The position numbers were made by a program, and so were the translations under genes. The notes beneath the pieces were generated by a model that was not told the origin of the DNA, searched no databases, and saw only the letters and a program-made list of their open reading frames with translations. Shown piece by piece: positions 46,578 to 56,423 of a stretch of DNA of 64,000 nucleotides (position 1 is the stretch's first letter; each line of letters opens with the position of its first letter). The DNA comes from Pseudarcicella hirudinis (GTDB taxonomy: Bacteria; Bacteroidota; Bacteroidia; Cytophagales; Spirosomataceae): contig NZ_FOXH01000003.1 in NCBI RefSeq assembly GCF_900115665.1, forward strand, positions 124,001 to 188,000. The letters run 5' to 3'.

Positions 46578-46937
46578 TTCAAACGGTAGAGATAGCGTTT
46601 CCGGAAAGCAAAATAAAAACTTCCGGGAACAAGTTTAGCCACCAATTGCCCGATCCTGAAAAACAGGAACAAACAATTTGTGGCGAAAAGGATTGGTAAT
46701 ACAAAGGTATTGAGAAAACTCAAATAAAGGTGAAATGGTTTGTCTCGCTGCAAAATTGCTGTTTTTTAAAGTGTTTTAGCTATTGTTTATAAATTCTTAA
46801 CATTCTCCTAATCAATAATTTATAAGGGAATTACAAATTTGTTTAAACAAAAGATAAAACCTTGGAAGTACTTATTTATAGTCAAAGAAGAAGCATTCAT
46901 AGGGACAAATTTTATAACAGACCGACTTTTTAATCTT
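46578..46937. other. divergent intergenic region between mfd and the LpxH-like gene
   Basis: It holds the candidate mfd -7 element at 46709-46702 (minus strand) and a 14-bp perfect palindrome TTTGTTTAAACAAA at 46838-46851. The palindrome is AT-rich and has no assigned function. Confidence 0.45.
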
Positions 46938-47759
46938 ATGAAAGCTTCTGCACAGTTTCGTACTATTATCATTTCTGATTTGCACTTAGGCACTAAAGGA
47001 TCTAAGGCTAAAGAAGTGACGGATTTTCTCAAACAGTATCGTTGTGAGAAACTGATTCTGAATGGAGACATTATTGATGGCTGGCAACTTAAGAAACAGG
47101 GAACCTGGAAGAAAAAGCATACCGGTTTTTTCAGGGTTGTTTTGAAGATGATAGACGAATATGGTACCAAGGTGATTTACTTAAGAGGAAATCATGACGA
47201 TTTTCTGGATCAGGTAATGCCTCTTAAGATTGGTAAGCATTTCTCAATTCAAAGGGATTATATCCTTCGTTCAGGTACAAAGCAGTTTTATATTACGCAC
47301 GGGGATATTTTCGACAGCATAACCTCTCATGTGAAATGGCTGGCCTATCTGGGAGATATTGGTTATACGCTGCTGCTTAGCATTAATAAGTTTTATAATC
47401 AATACAGAGCATGGCGAGGCATGCCATATTATTCTTTATCTCAGGTAATCAAGCAAAAAGTAAAGGCTGCGGTCAATTATATCTCGGATTTTGAGGAGAA
47501 ACTTGCCGAATTGGCCAGAGCGAATGATTGTGAAGGGATTATTTGCGGCCATATTCATAAGCCGGTTATTAAAGATATTGACGGGATTACTTATATGAAT
47601 TCCGGCGATTGGGTCGAGTCACTAAGTGCTTTGGTGGAAGATTTTTCAGGAAAATGGAGCCTGATTTATTACCAGGATCAGATATCAAAATTTGAACCGC
47701 TTATCCTGGAAGATGATGAAGAAGAGGTTCAGAAGATAGATTTGATCAATGTTTCTTAG
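46938..47759 (+). CDS. LpxH-like UDP-2,3-diacylglucosamine diphosphatase-family phosphoesterase
   Basis: I choose the ATG at 46938 (MKASAQFRTIIISDLHLGT); an in-frame TTG at 46839 would add 33 residues unlike the family. The 273-residue protein shows the calcineurin-type metal motifs SDLHLG (Asp14, His16), NGDIIDGW, RGNHDD, THGD and CGHIHKP. LpxH cleaves UDP-diacylglucosamine to lipid X in lipid A synthesis, although family members without this activity exist. A glycosyltransferase gene follows after 114 bases in the same direction. Confidence 0.87.
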   Translation: MKASAQFRTIIISDLHLGTKGSKAKEVTDFLKQYRCEKLILNGDIIDGWQLKKQGTWKKKHTGFFRVVLKMIDEYGTKVIYLRGNHDDFLDQVMPLKIGKHFSIQRDYILRSGTKQFYITHGDIFDSITSHVKWLAYLGDIGYTLLLSINKFYNQYRAWRGMPYYSLSQVIKQKVKAAVNYISDFEEKLAELARANDCEGIICGHIHKPVIKDIDGITYMNSGDWVESLSALVEDFSGKWSLIYYQDQISKFEPLILEDDEEEVQKIDLINVS

Positions 47760-47873
47760 AGAATACTTAAGGACTGTTTGAAAGTAATAACGTAACGATT
47801 AATGAGGAGTCAGGAGTAGAGATTAAAATAAACCGCTTTGTTAGACGATTTCAAAAATCGTTGTTTTAAAAAA

Positions 47874-49028
47874 ATGAGTAAATTCCTTTTTATCGTACAA
47901 GGAGAGGGGCGAGGTCACATGACCCAGGCTATTTCTCTTTATGAAACGCTTACCGCAGCCGGACATCAGGTAGTAGCAACAATGGTTGGCACAGCTGAGG
48001 GGCGTGAGGTTCCTGATTTTTTTCAGCAAAAGGTTGATGTTCCTATGCGTACGTTTCCAAGCCCTAGTCTGGTTTATGGTATGGGAAAGTCGGTAAATCT
48101 TTTACAAACTGTATTGAGACCGCTTTTAAAAGCTAAGAAATATTGGAAAAGTACAGAGTTGGTTCATGAAACGGTTGAGAAATATAAACCGGATGTAATT
48201 GTTAATTTTTATGAGATGGTCTGTGGTTTTTACTATGCCAGATATCGTTCTCAGATTCCTTGTGTAAATATTGCTCATCAATATTTATTGCTACATAAAA
48301 ACTTCGTTTCGCTTCCGGATAAATGGTTCGACAGGGTATTACTTAATATGAATACCAAGCTTACGATGATTGGTTCTACCCGGAAACTGGCACTTTCTTT
48401 TGTAGAAATGCCAAACGATACGGCTCAGAATATTTATGTAACTCCGCCTTTGCTGAGAAATGAAGTAAGAGATCTTGTTCCCAAACAAGAACCTTATTTA
48501 CTGGCATATATAACCCATCATCGTTTGAGTGAAGACATTATAGAATGGCATCGTAACCATAGAGATGTTAAAATTCATTGTTTTTGGGATAAAAAAGATT
48601 TTGGTACAGAATGGCATTTTTCAGAAAATCTGATTTTCCATCAGATTAATGCAGAGAAATATCTTGAAATGATGCAGAACTGTACAGGCCTGGTTAGTAC
48701 CGCAGGTTTTGAATCAGTTTGTGAGGCTATGTATCTTGGAAAACCTGTGATGATGATTCCGGTCCCTAATCATATTGAGCAGGCGATAAATGCTCTTGAT
48801 GCAACACGTGCCGGAGCAGGTATTACTGATACAGGATTTGATTTCTCTAAATTCCTGGAATACCTTCCATTACATAAAGATGTAAGTCATGATTTTCAGA
48901 ACTGGCATGCCCAGACTGGCAGAATGTTCCTGAAGCATTTGGAGGAGTTGGCTCAACCTCGTCAGGAAGTATATTCTCTTTCCGGAAAATTACCCCGCAA
49001 TCCATTGAGATGGTTAGCGCTGAGATAA
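47874..49028 (+). CDS. GT-B fold glycosyltransferase, MurG/UGT-like
   Basis: I choose the ATG at 47874 (MSKFLFIVQGEGRGHMTQA); an in-frame TTG at 47838 adds 12 unlikely residues. The 384-residue protein has the GT-B N-terminal glycine loop (GEGRGHMTQA, as in MurG and lipid glycosyltransferases) and a C-terminal donor-site segment VSTAGFESVCEAMYLGKPVMMIPVPNHIEQAINA. It likely transfers a sugar to a lipid or membrane acceptor. It follows the LpxH-like gene by 114 bases and has its own downstream terminator. The acceptor is unknown. Confidence 0.82.
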   Translation: MSKFLFIVQGEGRGHMTQAISLYETLTAAGHQVVATMVGTAEGREVPDFFQQKVDVPMRTFPSPSLVYGMGKSVNLLQTVLRPLLKAKKYWKSTELVHETVEKYKPDVIVNFYEMVCGFYYARYRSQIPCVNIAHQYLLLHKNFVSLPDKWFDRVLLNMNTKLTMIGSTRKLALSFVEMPNDTAQNIYVTPPLLRNEVRDLVPKQEPYLLAYITHHRLSEDIIEWHRNHRDVKIHCFWDKKDFGTEWHFSENLIFHQINAEKYLEMMQNCTGLVSTAGFESVCEAMYLGKPVMMIPVPNHIEQAINALDATRAGAGITDTGFDFSKFLEYLPLHKDVSHDFQNWHAQTGRMFLKHLEELAQPRQEVYSLSGKLPRNPLRWLALR

Positions 49029-49150
49029 GGAATAACTGAAATAATGCGGATTTGATCCGGTAAAATATTTTCAAAGATTAATTACACCTTTTAGGAAATC
49101 TTCTAATTCTTCTAAGCCTAAAAAATATACAAAGTGGTTTTATGGTTAAA

Positions 49151-49177
49151 TTAGCCCGGCATTGCCAGGCTAATTTT
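49151..49177 (+). terminator. terminator after the GT-B gene, also facing the GT2 gene
   Basis: TTAGCCcGGC (49151-49160) pairs with GCCaGGCTAA (49164-49173), followed by TTTTTG. The convergent GT2 gene ends within 10 bases. Confidence 0.75.
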
Positions 49178-49181
49178 TGTT

Positions 49182-50120
49182 TTAATCGTGTATCAGAAAT
49201 TTTTTATGCTGAGCCTCTCCGGTTATTTTTGAACGTCTTTTTCTAAAGAAAAGCTGAATTTTAACCAAAATGAGATTCATAAGATAAAAATTTCTTAATG
49301 GCCGGACAAAGAATCTCATAAAAGGCTGGTATAAAGAAAGTTTAATATACTCTTTTAAAGTTAATATACTGAAATTGTTTTTAGATATGAGCTTTGAGTA
49401 TTCATTCGCAGACCATTTAAGGAGATTTAGCTGTGTGTCTACCGGATCTGATAATAGTTTTTGCAAATACTCTTCCTGGGGAAAAATAACCTTGTTTTTA
49501 TCATAGATACTCCAGTGCAGAGCTGCAAATTTTAATACAGAAGGTTCTTTTGAAGCACTGATTTTAAACTTTGCTTCATATGCTCTGTTCATGAAATCTC
49601 TGTCAATATGCTTACTGACTACTCTATGGTCTCTCCAGTTTCCAATGGAATGAGCAACTTCCTTTTTATGAAGCCATCCTGATGGGCATACCATATAATT
49701 GCCATAAGAAAGACCTTCACAAGGTTCTCCCATAATGTATATATAAGTGGGAGTAATTGTCAGTACATTAGCATGAACAAAATCATCACCGGAGCTTTCA
49801 AGGTATTCTACCAGCTTTCCTAAATGCCAGGGAAGCCATAGATCATCATGATTAATATAAGCAATGTACTTTCCTTTTGCTCTCTTTAATCCTTCATTAT
49901 TCGGTCCGCTTTGTGTGCCGAAATTTTTAGGGAGATTGTAAAAATTAATTCTGGGATCATTAAAAGAGTTTACAACAGCCTCTGTATTGTCTTTGCAGCA
50001 ATCACCAATAACCCAAACCTCAAAGTCTTTATAATCCTGATTGATTACACTTTTAAGGGTGAAATGTATGTATTTTTCAGAATTATAAGCCGGAATTATT
50101 ATTGAAACAGTCGGATTCAT
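49182..50120 (-). CDS. family 2 glycosyltransferase
   Basis: The 312-residue protein has a GT-A domain opening VSIIIPAYNSEKYI, with GTQSGPNNEGLKRAKGKYIAYINHDD, where the HDD is the usual DXD-type metal motif. The C-terminal half (about 200-312) is helical and basic. It is last in a minus-strand operon and its start overlaps the preceding stop by four bases (ATGA), indicating translational coupling. It probably adds a sugar to a surface polysaccharide. Donor and linkage are unknown. Confidence 0.85.
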   Translation of the reverse strand: MNPTVSIIIPAYNSEKYIHFTLKSVINQDYKDFEVWVIGDCCKDNTEAVVNSFNDPRINFYNLPKNFGTQSGPNNEGLKRAKGKYIAYINHDDLWLPWHLGKLVEYLESSGDDFVHANVLTITPTYIYIMGEPCEGLSYGNYMVCPSGWLHKKEVAHSIGNWRDHRVVSKHIDRDFMNRAYEAKFKISASKEPSVLKFAALHWSIYDKNKVIFPQEEYLQKLLSDPVDTQLNLLKWSANEYSKLISKNNFSILTLKEYIKLSLYQPFMRFFVRPLRNFYLMNLILVKIQLFFRKRRSKITGEAQHKKFLIHD

Positions 50121-50644
50121 CTTGTTTTGGTAAAGCTCGGGATTAACGGTCTTATATCGCTTAGTGCAGGTAATTTTAGATCTCTTTCTGAAATTCTCGG
50201 ATTAGCATCAGGCCAGCTGAATTCCAGGCTCTTGTCAGCAAAATGACATCCTAATTCATCTTCCATATCCCAGTATTCACTTACTGCATAAATATGCAAT
50301 GAAGGTTCAAGCATATAAAAACCATGTGCTACTCCCGGGGGGATAAATAAACTCTGATGTTTCTCGGCAGAAATTTCTACCATCGCTGATAAATTTTCAG
50401 TAGGTGAATCAGGTCTGAGGTCTTTTAATGCGAAAAGGATTCTGCCTCTCATTACAGTAAGGTAATCATAATGCTTTAAATGAACATGAACCCCTCTCAG
50501 AATGCCTTGTTCGGAATTGACAGCGTTCCATTGTATGAATTTAGGGTGTTCAATCCAGCTTTCTCTGAGTAGTTCAGTGAATGTGCCCCGGTCATCAATA
50601 TTCATTTTCAGCGTAGATAGTTTTACGCCTTCAGGTAAGTTCAT
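50117..50644 (-). CDS. RmlC/WxcM-like cupin, dTDP-sugar epimerase family
   Basis: The 175-residue protein is a cupin close to dTDP-4-dehydrorhamnose 3,5-epimerases: GILRGVHVHLKHYDYLTVMRGRILFALKDLRPDSPT and FIPPGVAHGFYMLE match family motifs, including the catalytic His region (RGVHVH). Its length equals RmlC. It lies between a Gfo/Idh oxidoreductase gene (51 bases upstream) and a GT2 gene overlapping it, so a modified sugar for surface glycan is likely. Whether it acts as a 3,5- or other epimerase is not determined. Confidence 0.82.
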   Translation of the reverse strand: MNLPEGVKLSTLKMNIDDRGTFTELLRESWIEHPKFIQWNAVNSEQGILRGVHVHLKHYDYLTVMRGRILFALKDLRPDSPTENLSAMVEISAEKHQSLFIPPGVAHGFYMLEPSLHIYAVSEYWDMEDELGCHFADKSLEFSWPDANPRISERDLKLPALSDIRPLIPSFTKTR

Positions 50645-50695
50645 AGTTAAAAATTTGGTGTGGTAATTTTTGTCTAATATTTCCGGGCAAAGTGT

Positions 50696-51625
50696 TTATT
50701 TAGCAGACAGATTTCTCAGCGTTTCAACTGTATTTACAATATTTACGCCTTCTTCTGCATTGCTTTTAGGGCTGATTCCCGAACCTTTCAGATAATCAAT
50801 AAAACACTTCAGTTCATCAAAAAGCGGCATATTTACTTCTAATTCAATATTTCTGACAGACAAGGGCTCTTTGGCGTGTAATTCATCGGTTGTGTAAATC
50901 TGAATGCCGTCACTATAAGCATCTTTTAGCATGGCAATAGCTTTATCAAAATGAATTCTGACTTCACGCTGATGTTTTTCAAATCGCTCAGAAACTTCAA
51001 TGATTGCCCAGGGAGATTTTCCCAAACCGGCGAACATTCCTCTTACTTTTCCATTGGTTACATCCAGTCTTGCGAATTCCGGTTCCGGAATATAACCCAG
51101 AATTTCCAGCAAAATTGAGACATCATGGGGTGCCAGGTGCCATACCGCATCACTGTCTTCATGAACAACGCCTTTACTTAAACGCTTTAACGTAATACCA
51201 ACAACGTCTCCGTATTCTTTGCTTTTGACCAGACTGGATAAAGCCTGCACACCATTATGATAACGCCATTTATCCATAATAAATAAAGATTCCGGTGCCA
51301 GTTCAAACAGTTCTCTGGCATGTTCTGTATTAATACAAAGTGGTTTTTCAGTAAAAATGGGTGTTTTGCCGAATTTTAAAATCAGGGATTTGGTAACTTC
51401 ATAATGTGTGTCAGAAGGTGTGCAGACCACAATTCCTGAAAGTGTATCAGGCAGATCATTAATAGAATCGACAATTAATGACGCTCCGATTTCCAACGCA
51501 TTTTTCTTTGTTTTTTCTGATCGTGCTACTACGATCACTTCACATTTAAGTATTAATAGGTCTCTCAGAACAAGTTTTCCCCAGGAGCCGCATCCGATTA
51601 ATCCAATGGTTAGTGTGTTATTCAT
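50696..51625 (-). CDS. Gfo/Idh/MocA family oxidoreductase
   Basis: The 309-residue protein has a Rossmann NAD(P) loop GLIGCGSWGK, the second beta-alpha unit ending CTPSDTHYEV, the family catalytic motif TEKPLCIN (Lys of EKP) and a C-terminal alpha/beta domain. Members oxidise or reduce sugar nucleotides, inositols or glucosides. As first gene of the operon with the RmlC-like and GT2 genes, it probably makes a 3-keto or deoxy-sugar nucleotide for surface glycan. The precise reaction cannot be read off. Confidence 0.87.
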   Translation of the reverse strand: MNNTLTIGLIGCGSWGKLVLRDLLILKCEVIVVARSEKTKKNALEIGASLIVDSINDLPDTLSGIVVCTPSDTHYEVTKSLILKFGKTPIFTEKPLCINTEHARELFELAPESLFIMDKWRYHNGVQALSSLVKSKEYGDVVGITLKRLSKGVVHEDSDAVWHLAPHDVSILLEILGYIPEPEFARLDVTNGKVRGMFAGLGKSPWAIIEVSERFEKHQREVRIHFDKAIAMLKDAYSDGIQIYTTDELHAKEPLSVRNIELEVNMPLFDELKCFIDYLKGSGISPKSNAEEGVNIVNTVETLRNLSAK

Positions 51626-51702
51626 AAAATATATAAAATAGAGTTTGGTGGCTTAAAAATAAGCAAAGAAATTCTCAAATCTATTCCGGTTTAAAATTAA
51701 AT

Positions 51703-51729
51703 AGGCCCCGCTGTCTGAAAGCGAGGCCT
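51703..51729 (-). terminator. terminator after the DUF4175 gene
   Basis: AGGCCcCGCT pairs with AGCGaGGCCT (51703-51712 with 51720-51729), then a T-rich stretch on the minus strand. Confidence 0.65.
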
Positions 51730-51736
51730 GTTAATG

Positions 51737-54700
51737 TTATTGGATCTTCTTAAAATAAGTGTCAACCTGTTGTTTGTAATATGGATTGAGGTTGGGAGGA
51801 ACCGTTCTTAGTAATTCTGTTTGCTTTTGTTTGTCTTTGATATACTGTTCAAATTGCGGAGGTGCCTTTCTTGCAATATTTTGTTTGGCCGTTTCTGCTT
51901 TTCGTTTGTTATCTTCCTCCTGTTCCTGCATGGCTTTTTCTGATTCCAGCAATCGTGTTACAAGTTCCTGCTGTCGTTTCATCGTATTTTGGTCAATCCG
52001 CTTGTTTACGAGGTCGGTTTCCGTTTCTTCCATCTTTTTGACCATATCTTTAATCTGATCACCCAGTTGCTTCCCTTTTTCGGTTCCTTTGTTATTGTCC
52101 AGAAACTGTTGCAACATCTTTCTGAGCTGACCTTGTTCTCTGGCTAATTTTGCCAGTTCTTCAGAAACTCCACCCTGGCCTTTAACTCCCTTTTCTCTGG
52201 TTTGCTGCATCTGCTCATTCAATTGCTTCTGTTTCTGGCCAAGGCTAGGCATTTTGCTTTGTCCTTTGTTTTTATTTTTCCCTTTGCCAGAGCCGGCCAT
52301 CATGTTCATTTGCTGCTGTTGCATTTGTTTCAGAACATCCGAAAGCAATAAGGCCAGATTATTCATAGAAGTCATGGCGAACTGCTGTTTTGATGCTGTC
52401 AATGCCATTTTTCTGTCTTTAATGAGTTTTACCGCATCATTCATATAGCCTTTCATGTTACTCATTTCACGGGTAACAAAGGTTTCAATCTGCATGACTC
52501 TTTTCGACAATGTATACAGGCTGTCTTCAATTACTTTGGCATCGTCCTGTAGTTTCAGCTGATCCTGCGATAGTTTTACGAAACGCGGATCGGAAGGATT
52601 TATCCCTCTGAAATCTTTCATTAATTTTTCCTGATCAAAAGACAGCGTTACAAGATTTTCAAGAATATCCCTTAAGTCATCTATGTTTTCCTCATTCTGC
52701 TTCATTTCAGCCTGTGCTTTCATATCCTGCAGTTTCTGCGCAAGATTCCGCATTTGTCTGGCGGCTCTCTTTTGCTTTTGGGAAGCAGCTTTATTATCGC
52801 CCTGCTCTGTTTTCTGTTTGGAGTCTTTCTGATCCTGAGAGATATCTTCCTGTTGTTCCTTGCCCATGTCCATCGGCTCGGAATCTTTCATCTCTTTGTT
52901 CATTTTCTCAGCCTCCTGAAGATCTTTTTTGGTATCCTCAAATTCTTTGTTGAGTTTCTCCTGCTCATTTTTGGTGGCTTCATTATCAGCTTTTTTATCA
53001 GGGGCATTATCTGGTTTATTACTTAGCTGTTCATTTTTCTCAGCAAGTTTATCCTGCTTGTCTGCCTGATTTTTCAGATCATTGATTGTTTTATCTAATT
53101 TCTGATCTAACTGAAGTTTTTTGAAAAGGTTCTGCATTCTCTCAAGCTCCTTTTCCATATTCTTTTCTTTATTCTTTAATTTGTCCATCATGTCGAGCAT
53201 TTTATCATCCTGATTCTGCTCCAGCATTTTTTTCAGATCTTCGTAATTTTTCTCAGCATCCTTATCAAGCAACTCCTGCATCATTTTCTGCAAAGCATCT
53301 ATTTTTTGCTGAATTTCAGGCTTCTGTTCATTGAAACGTTCTTGTTTTTCGTTCAATGTTTTGTTTTGTTCCTGTAATTGCTTGATTTCATTGATTAATT
53401 CTTCTCGTTTTTTCAGCAGTTCTTCAGCTAGTTTTTTATCCTGATAATCCAGATCTTTCTTGTTTTTCAAACGATTTTCCAGTACTGAAATCTCTTTTTT
53501 GAGTTTTTGGGTTTTTTCCAGTGCTTTTTCCAGCTGTGCCTGGGTTTTGTCGATAGAATTATCAATTTCCTTGTCGATTTGTCTTTTATCAGGAATGGCG
53601 TAGTTCATGATTTGAGAACGGCTTGATTTAGCACCATTTACACCATCATTATCCCATACCTGCACATAATACTCGATTTTATCTGCAGGATTGAGTTTCA
53701 ATGAATCCAGTCCCCACTGATAGTAAAAACTTTGAATAGTTTGAGTGTGGTTAACAGGAAGATTGATATTGCGATAGGCAGCATTGGAAGGTTTACCTTC
53801 TCTTAATATTTTGTAGAAAATAGCAAGCCTGCTGATCCCGTAATCATCTGAAATATTACCACCTAATACCATAAAGTTGTACAAGGTGGAATCTTTATAG
53901 TTTTCCAGACTTATCTGCGGATGTTTATCAGGAATTACGTTCAGGAAATAATTAATGCCTTCACGATTTGAAGCATATTTATTTTTCAGGAAAACCTGAT
54001 AAGAACCAGAATTTTTAACTTTTCGGGAAAATGTAAAACCTCCGCCTAATAACTTTTTGTCGGCACTATAACGAAATTTGTCCCCTTCAAAGGTCATTAA
54101 AATAGAATCTGTGTCACTTACATTGTAATCCCATTCTACGTTAGAGCCTTCCGGAAAGGTGAGATTTCCTACATTTTTAAAAGATTCATTCGGTTTGTTC
54201 AGATAAGAAGGGTAACTCACGTTTACTTCAAAAAAAGCAAGGTTAGGTCTGTTCACTACTTCTACATCATATGTTGCAGACTTGAATCCGGCAGCATCAA
54301 AAAGAAACATAAAATCCTTCTGAACTTTACTGAATGTATAACTGTAATTTCTCCGGTCAGTGCTTTCCATTTTAAGCCTTCTGTCGTTATGAAGTACATA
54401 AACTGCTTCCGGAATCGTATTTCCCAGCAGACTGAGCTTTACGGTAAAATCTTCATTTTTGAAAGCTTTCAGTTCTTCATTCTCTAATTTGAAAGTAAAA
54501 GGGGCTTCTTCCTGGTACTCGTTCTTGAAATTGACAATTCTTTCAGAGCTTTTGGTAAAAAAAGTCGGATAAATTACCAGAATTGCCCCAATCAGAACAG
54601 CAGGAACAGCGGCATACTTCACATACTTTTTATTATCATTTACATTGATGGCATCTGCAAACCTGACAAAGCTTAATTGTTGGGATTTTTGATTGATAGA

Positions 54701-55090
54701 GGCCTGTAATAATTCATTTTGCTCTTTGTCCAGATTTTTTGACAACTGTAAAGTGTTAATCAATTTGTCGCTTACTTCCGGGAAAAACCGACCGATCTGT
54801 TCTGCAGCCTGTTCGTTTGATAATGGTTTTTGTTTCCCGTAAAGAAACATTGCAGGTTTAATAACCCATAAAATTACTGAGGTAAGAAATGCAATCAGGA
54901 AGGAAAAGAACAAAACAGCGCGGAATGTCGTACCAAAATGCCCAAAATATTCAAGGGTGTTAAACACCAGAAATGCAGAAAGGATAAGTGTTACAGAAAA
55001 TATAGTTCCTTTTATCAGGCGATTGAGGTAAAACTTTCGTTTATAATCCTCAAGTCTCATTAATAAGGTAGTTATAGGAGAATTTGTCAT
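51737..55090 (-). CDS. DUF4175 large membrane-anchored coiled-coil protein
   Basis: The 1117-residue protein has three N-terminal membrane helices (about 24-48, 53-80, 155-178), a beta-rich extracytoplasmic middle (about 190-500) with Ig-like strands, and a very long Lys/Glu/Gln coiled coil (about 530-800, then 850-1090), ending in Gln- and Lys-rich helices. This is the DUF4175 layout. Function is not known; the size and topology suggest a scaffold spanning the envelope. The gene stands alone, opposite to the fructosamine-kinase-like gene 363 bases away. Confidence 0.85.
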   Translation of the reverse strand: MTNSPITTLLMRLEDYKRKFYLNRLIKGTIFSVTLILSAFLVFNTLEYFGHFGTTFRAVLFFSFLIAFLTSVILWVIKPAMFLYGKQKPLSNEQAAEQIGRFFPEVSDKLINTLQLSKNLDKEQNELLQASINQKSQQLSFVRFADAINVNDNKKYVKYAAVPAVLIGAILVIYPTFFTKSSERIVNFKNEYQEEAPFTFKLENEELKAFKNEDFTVKLSLLGNTIPEAVYVLHNDRRLKMESTDRRNYSYTFSKVQKDFMFLFDAAGFKSATYDVEVVNRPNLAFFEVNVSYPSYLNKPNESFKNVGNLTFPEGSNVEWDYNVSDTDSILMTFEGDKFRYSADKKLLGGGFTFSRKVKNSGSYQVFLKNKYASNREGINYFLNVIPDKHPQISLENYKDSTLYNFMVLGGNISDDYGISRLAIFYKILREGKPSNAAYRNINLPVNHTQTIQSFYYQWGLDSLKLNPADKIEYYVQVWDNDGVNGAKSSRSQIMNYAIPDKRQIDKEIDNSIDKTQAQLEKALEKTQKLKKEISVLENRLKNKKDLDYQDKKLAEELLKKREELINEIKQLQEQNKTLNEKQERFNEQKPEIQQKIDALQKMMQELLDKDAEKNYEDLKKMLEQNQDDKMLDMMDKLKNKEKNMEKELERMQNLFKKLQLDQKLDKTINDLKNQADKQDKLAEKNEQLSNKPDNAPDKKADNEATKNEQEKLNKEFEDTKKDLQEAEKMNKEMKDSEPMDMGKEQQEDISQDQKDSKQKTEQGDNKAASQKQKRAARQMRNLAQKLQDMKAQAEMKQNEENIDDLRDILENLVTLSFDQEKLMKDFRGINPSDPRFVKLSQDQLKLQDDAKVIEDSLYTLSKRVMQIETFVTREMSNMKGYMNDAVKLIKDRKMALTASKQQFAMTSMNNLALLLSDVLKQMQQQQMNMMAGSGKGKNKNKGQSKMPSLGQKQKQLNEQMQQTREKGVKGQGGVSEELAKLAREQGQLRKMLQQFLDNNKGTEKGKQLGDQIKDMVKKMEETETDLVNKRIDQNTMKRQQELVTRLLESEKAMQEQEEDNKRKAETAKQNIARKAPPQFEQYIKDKQKQTELLRTVPPNLNPYYKQQVDTYFKKIQ

Positions 55091-55453
55091 TTTCTTAGGG
55101 TAAGGTTTTTAGTTATGCTGCGATTTCTATCTCCTTTGATGTTTTAATCCTGGTCAGGAGTAGAAAAAATCAACAGATCTGCCGTTTTAACCGGAATCCG
55201 AAATCCTGTTAAATCATATAATGGCTCAGGCCTCTGAAACTATTAACAATAAACCTGCCAGTCATCAGATTTCAATATCGCAATTTAGAAATTTTGGAAA
55301 TAATAAAAGCAATTCCTCCGGGATTGCCATTGTTTTAGTACTGAAACAATCAATGATTCTGGATATAATAACGAACAAATCGTGTAAATTTGGTATCTGT
55401 GTTTTCAGGCATTCCTGAAGTTTAAGCTATATCTTTTAAAATTTATCTGTAAA
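55091..55453. other. divergent intergenic region with a weak promoter element
   Basis: TAAATTTG at 55385-55392 (plus strand) fits a -7 element for the fructosamine-kinase-like gene; no -33 TTG is seen. A 65-codon frame at 55221-55418 has no family signal and I regard it as chance. Confidence 0.45.
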
Positions 55454-56338
55454 ATGACATTTCAATCGCAAGAGCAATTCCAGTTTATTGAAAGTATCTT
55501 GTTTGAGAACCTTGGAAAGAAACCTGAAATTATTGATTTTCAATTCTTTTACGGAGGAAACTTTAACCTTGCTGTTCGCGTGAAAGTGAAGGAAGGAGAT
55601 TTTTTTATAAAATGGAATCAGGGCGGGCTTAATGATATGTTTGAGTCTGAGGCGAATAGTTTGCAATTATTACGGGAAACGAATACAGTTCATATCCCGG
55701 CAGTTATTAACCACGGAAGAAACGGAGAGAAAGAGTATCTGATGATTGAATTTGTTTCGGCAGGTTTTCAGCAGGAGAATTATTGGGAGGATTTTGGTCA
55801 GAAACTGGCATTGTTACACCGGAATTCTAATGAACAATTCGGACTGCATTTTAATAACTATATCGGGGCATTGCGGCAAAGTAATGAGTGGATGGAGAAC
55901 GGTGTGGCATTTTTTATTGAAAAACGATTAAAAATTCAGGTAGAGCTGGCATTATATGACCGAAAAATCACTCCGGAGATTGCCAAAAAGTTTGAAAAGC
56001 TTTTCGAAGAGATTCCTAACCTGATTCCTAATGAAAAACCAGCATTAATTCATGGTGATTTGTGGTCAGGGAATGTTATGACAGATAGCAAAGGCTTGGT
56101 TGCTCTTGTTGACCCGGCAGCTTATTATGGTTTAAGAGAGGCTGAACTGGCCTTTACTACCATGTTCGGTGGTTTTGAGACTACATTTTATGAAGCATAT
56201 CATGAAGTGTATCCCATTGCCAAAGGATATAGCCAGAGAATTCCGATTTATAATTTATATCCACTGATGGTTCATGTGAATCTCTTTGGCGGAGGTTACC
56301 TGGATGCGGTAGAAAAAATTCTGAAGAAATTCGAATAA
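55454..56338 (+). CDS. fructosamine kinase/aminoglycoside phosphotransferase-like kinase
   Basis: The 294-residue protein has the fructosamine-3-kinase layout: the N-terminal nucleotide region with FYGGNFNLAVRVKV, a Lys in FFIKWN, and the catalytic loop ALIHGDLWSGNVM (about residue 200) followed by ALVDPAAYYGLREAE (metal-binding Asp). These kinases phosphorylate Amadori-type sugar-amine adducts, which then fall off the protein: a repair role for glycated proteins. It is followed after 86 bases by an alpha/beta hydrolase gene in the same direction. Confidence 0.88.
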   Translation: MTFQSQEQFQFIESILFENLGKKPEIIDFQFFYGGNFNLAVRVKVKEGDFFIKWNQGGLNDMFESEANSLQLLRETNTVHIPAVINHGRNGEKEYLMIEFVSAGFQQENYWEDFGQKLALLHRNSNEQFGLHFNNYIGALRQSNEWMENGVAFFIEKRLKIQVELALYDRKITPEIAKKFEKLFEEIPNLIPNEKPALIHGDLWSGNVMTDSKGLVALVDPAAYYGLREAELAFTTMFGGFETTFYEAYHEVYPIAKGYSQRIPIYNLYPLMVHVNLFGGGYLDAVEKILKKFE

Positions 56339-56423
56339 TTAAGATATTGATAAGGAAGTAAGGAGAAATTTTCTTAGATTAGTTTAATAACTTCTTGTTT
56401 TGTTATTGTTTTAATCTTTTTCG

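Noticed and set aside
46838-46851. 14-bp palindrome TTTGTTTAAACAAA as an operator
   Set aside because: AT-rich palindromes of this length are expected by chance in this genome, and neither neighbour suggests a regulator.
52714-53026. Cys/Leu-rich antisense frames within the DUF4175 gene
   Set aside because: They arise from the complement of the Lys/Glu/Gln coiled-coil codons.
55221-55418. 65-codon frame upstream of the kinase-like gene
   Set aside because: No promoter or domain support, and low complexity Asn/Ser content.
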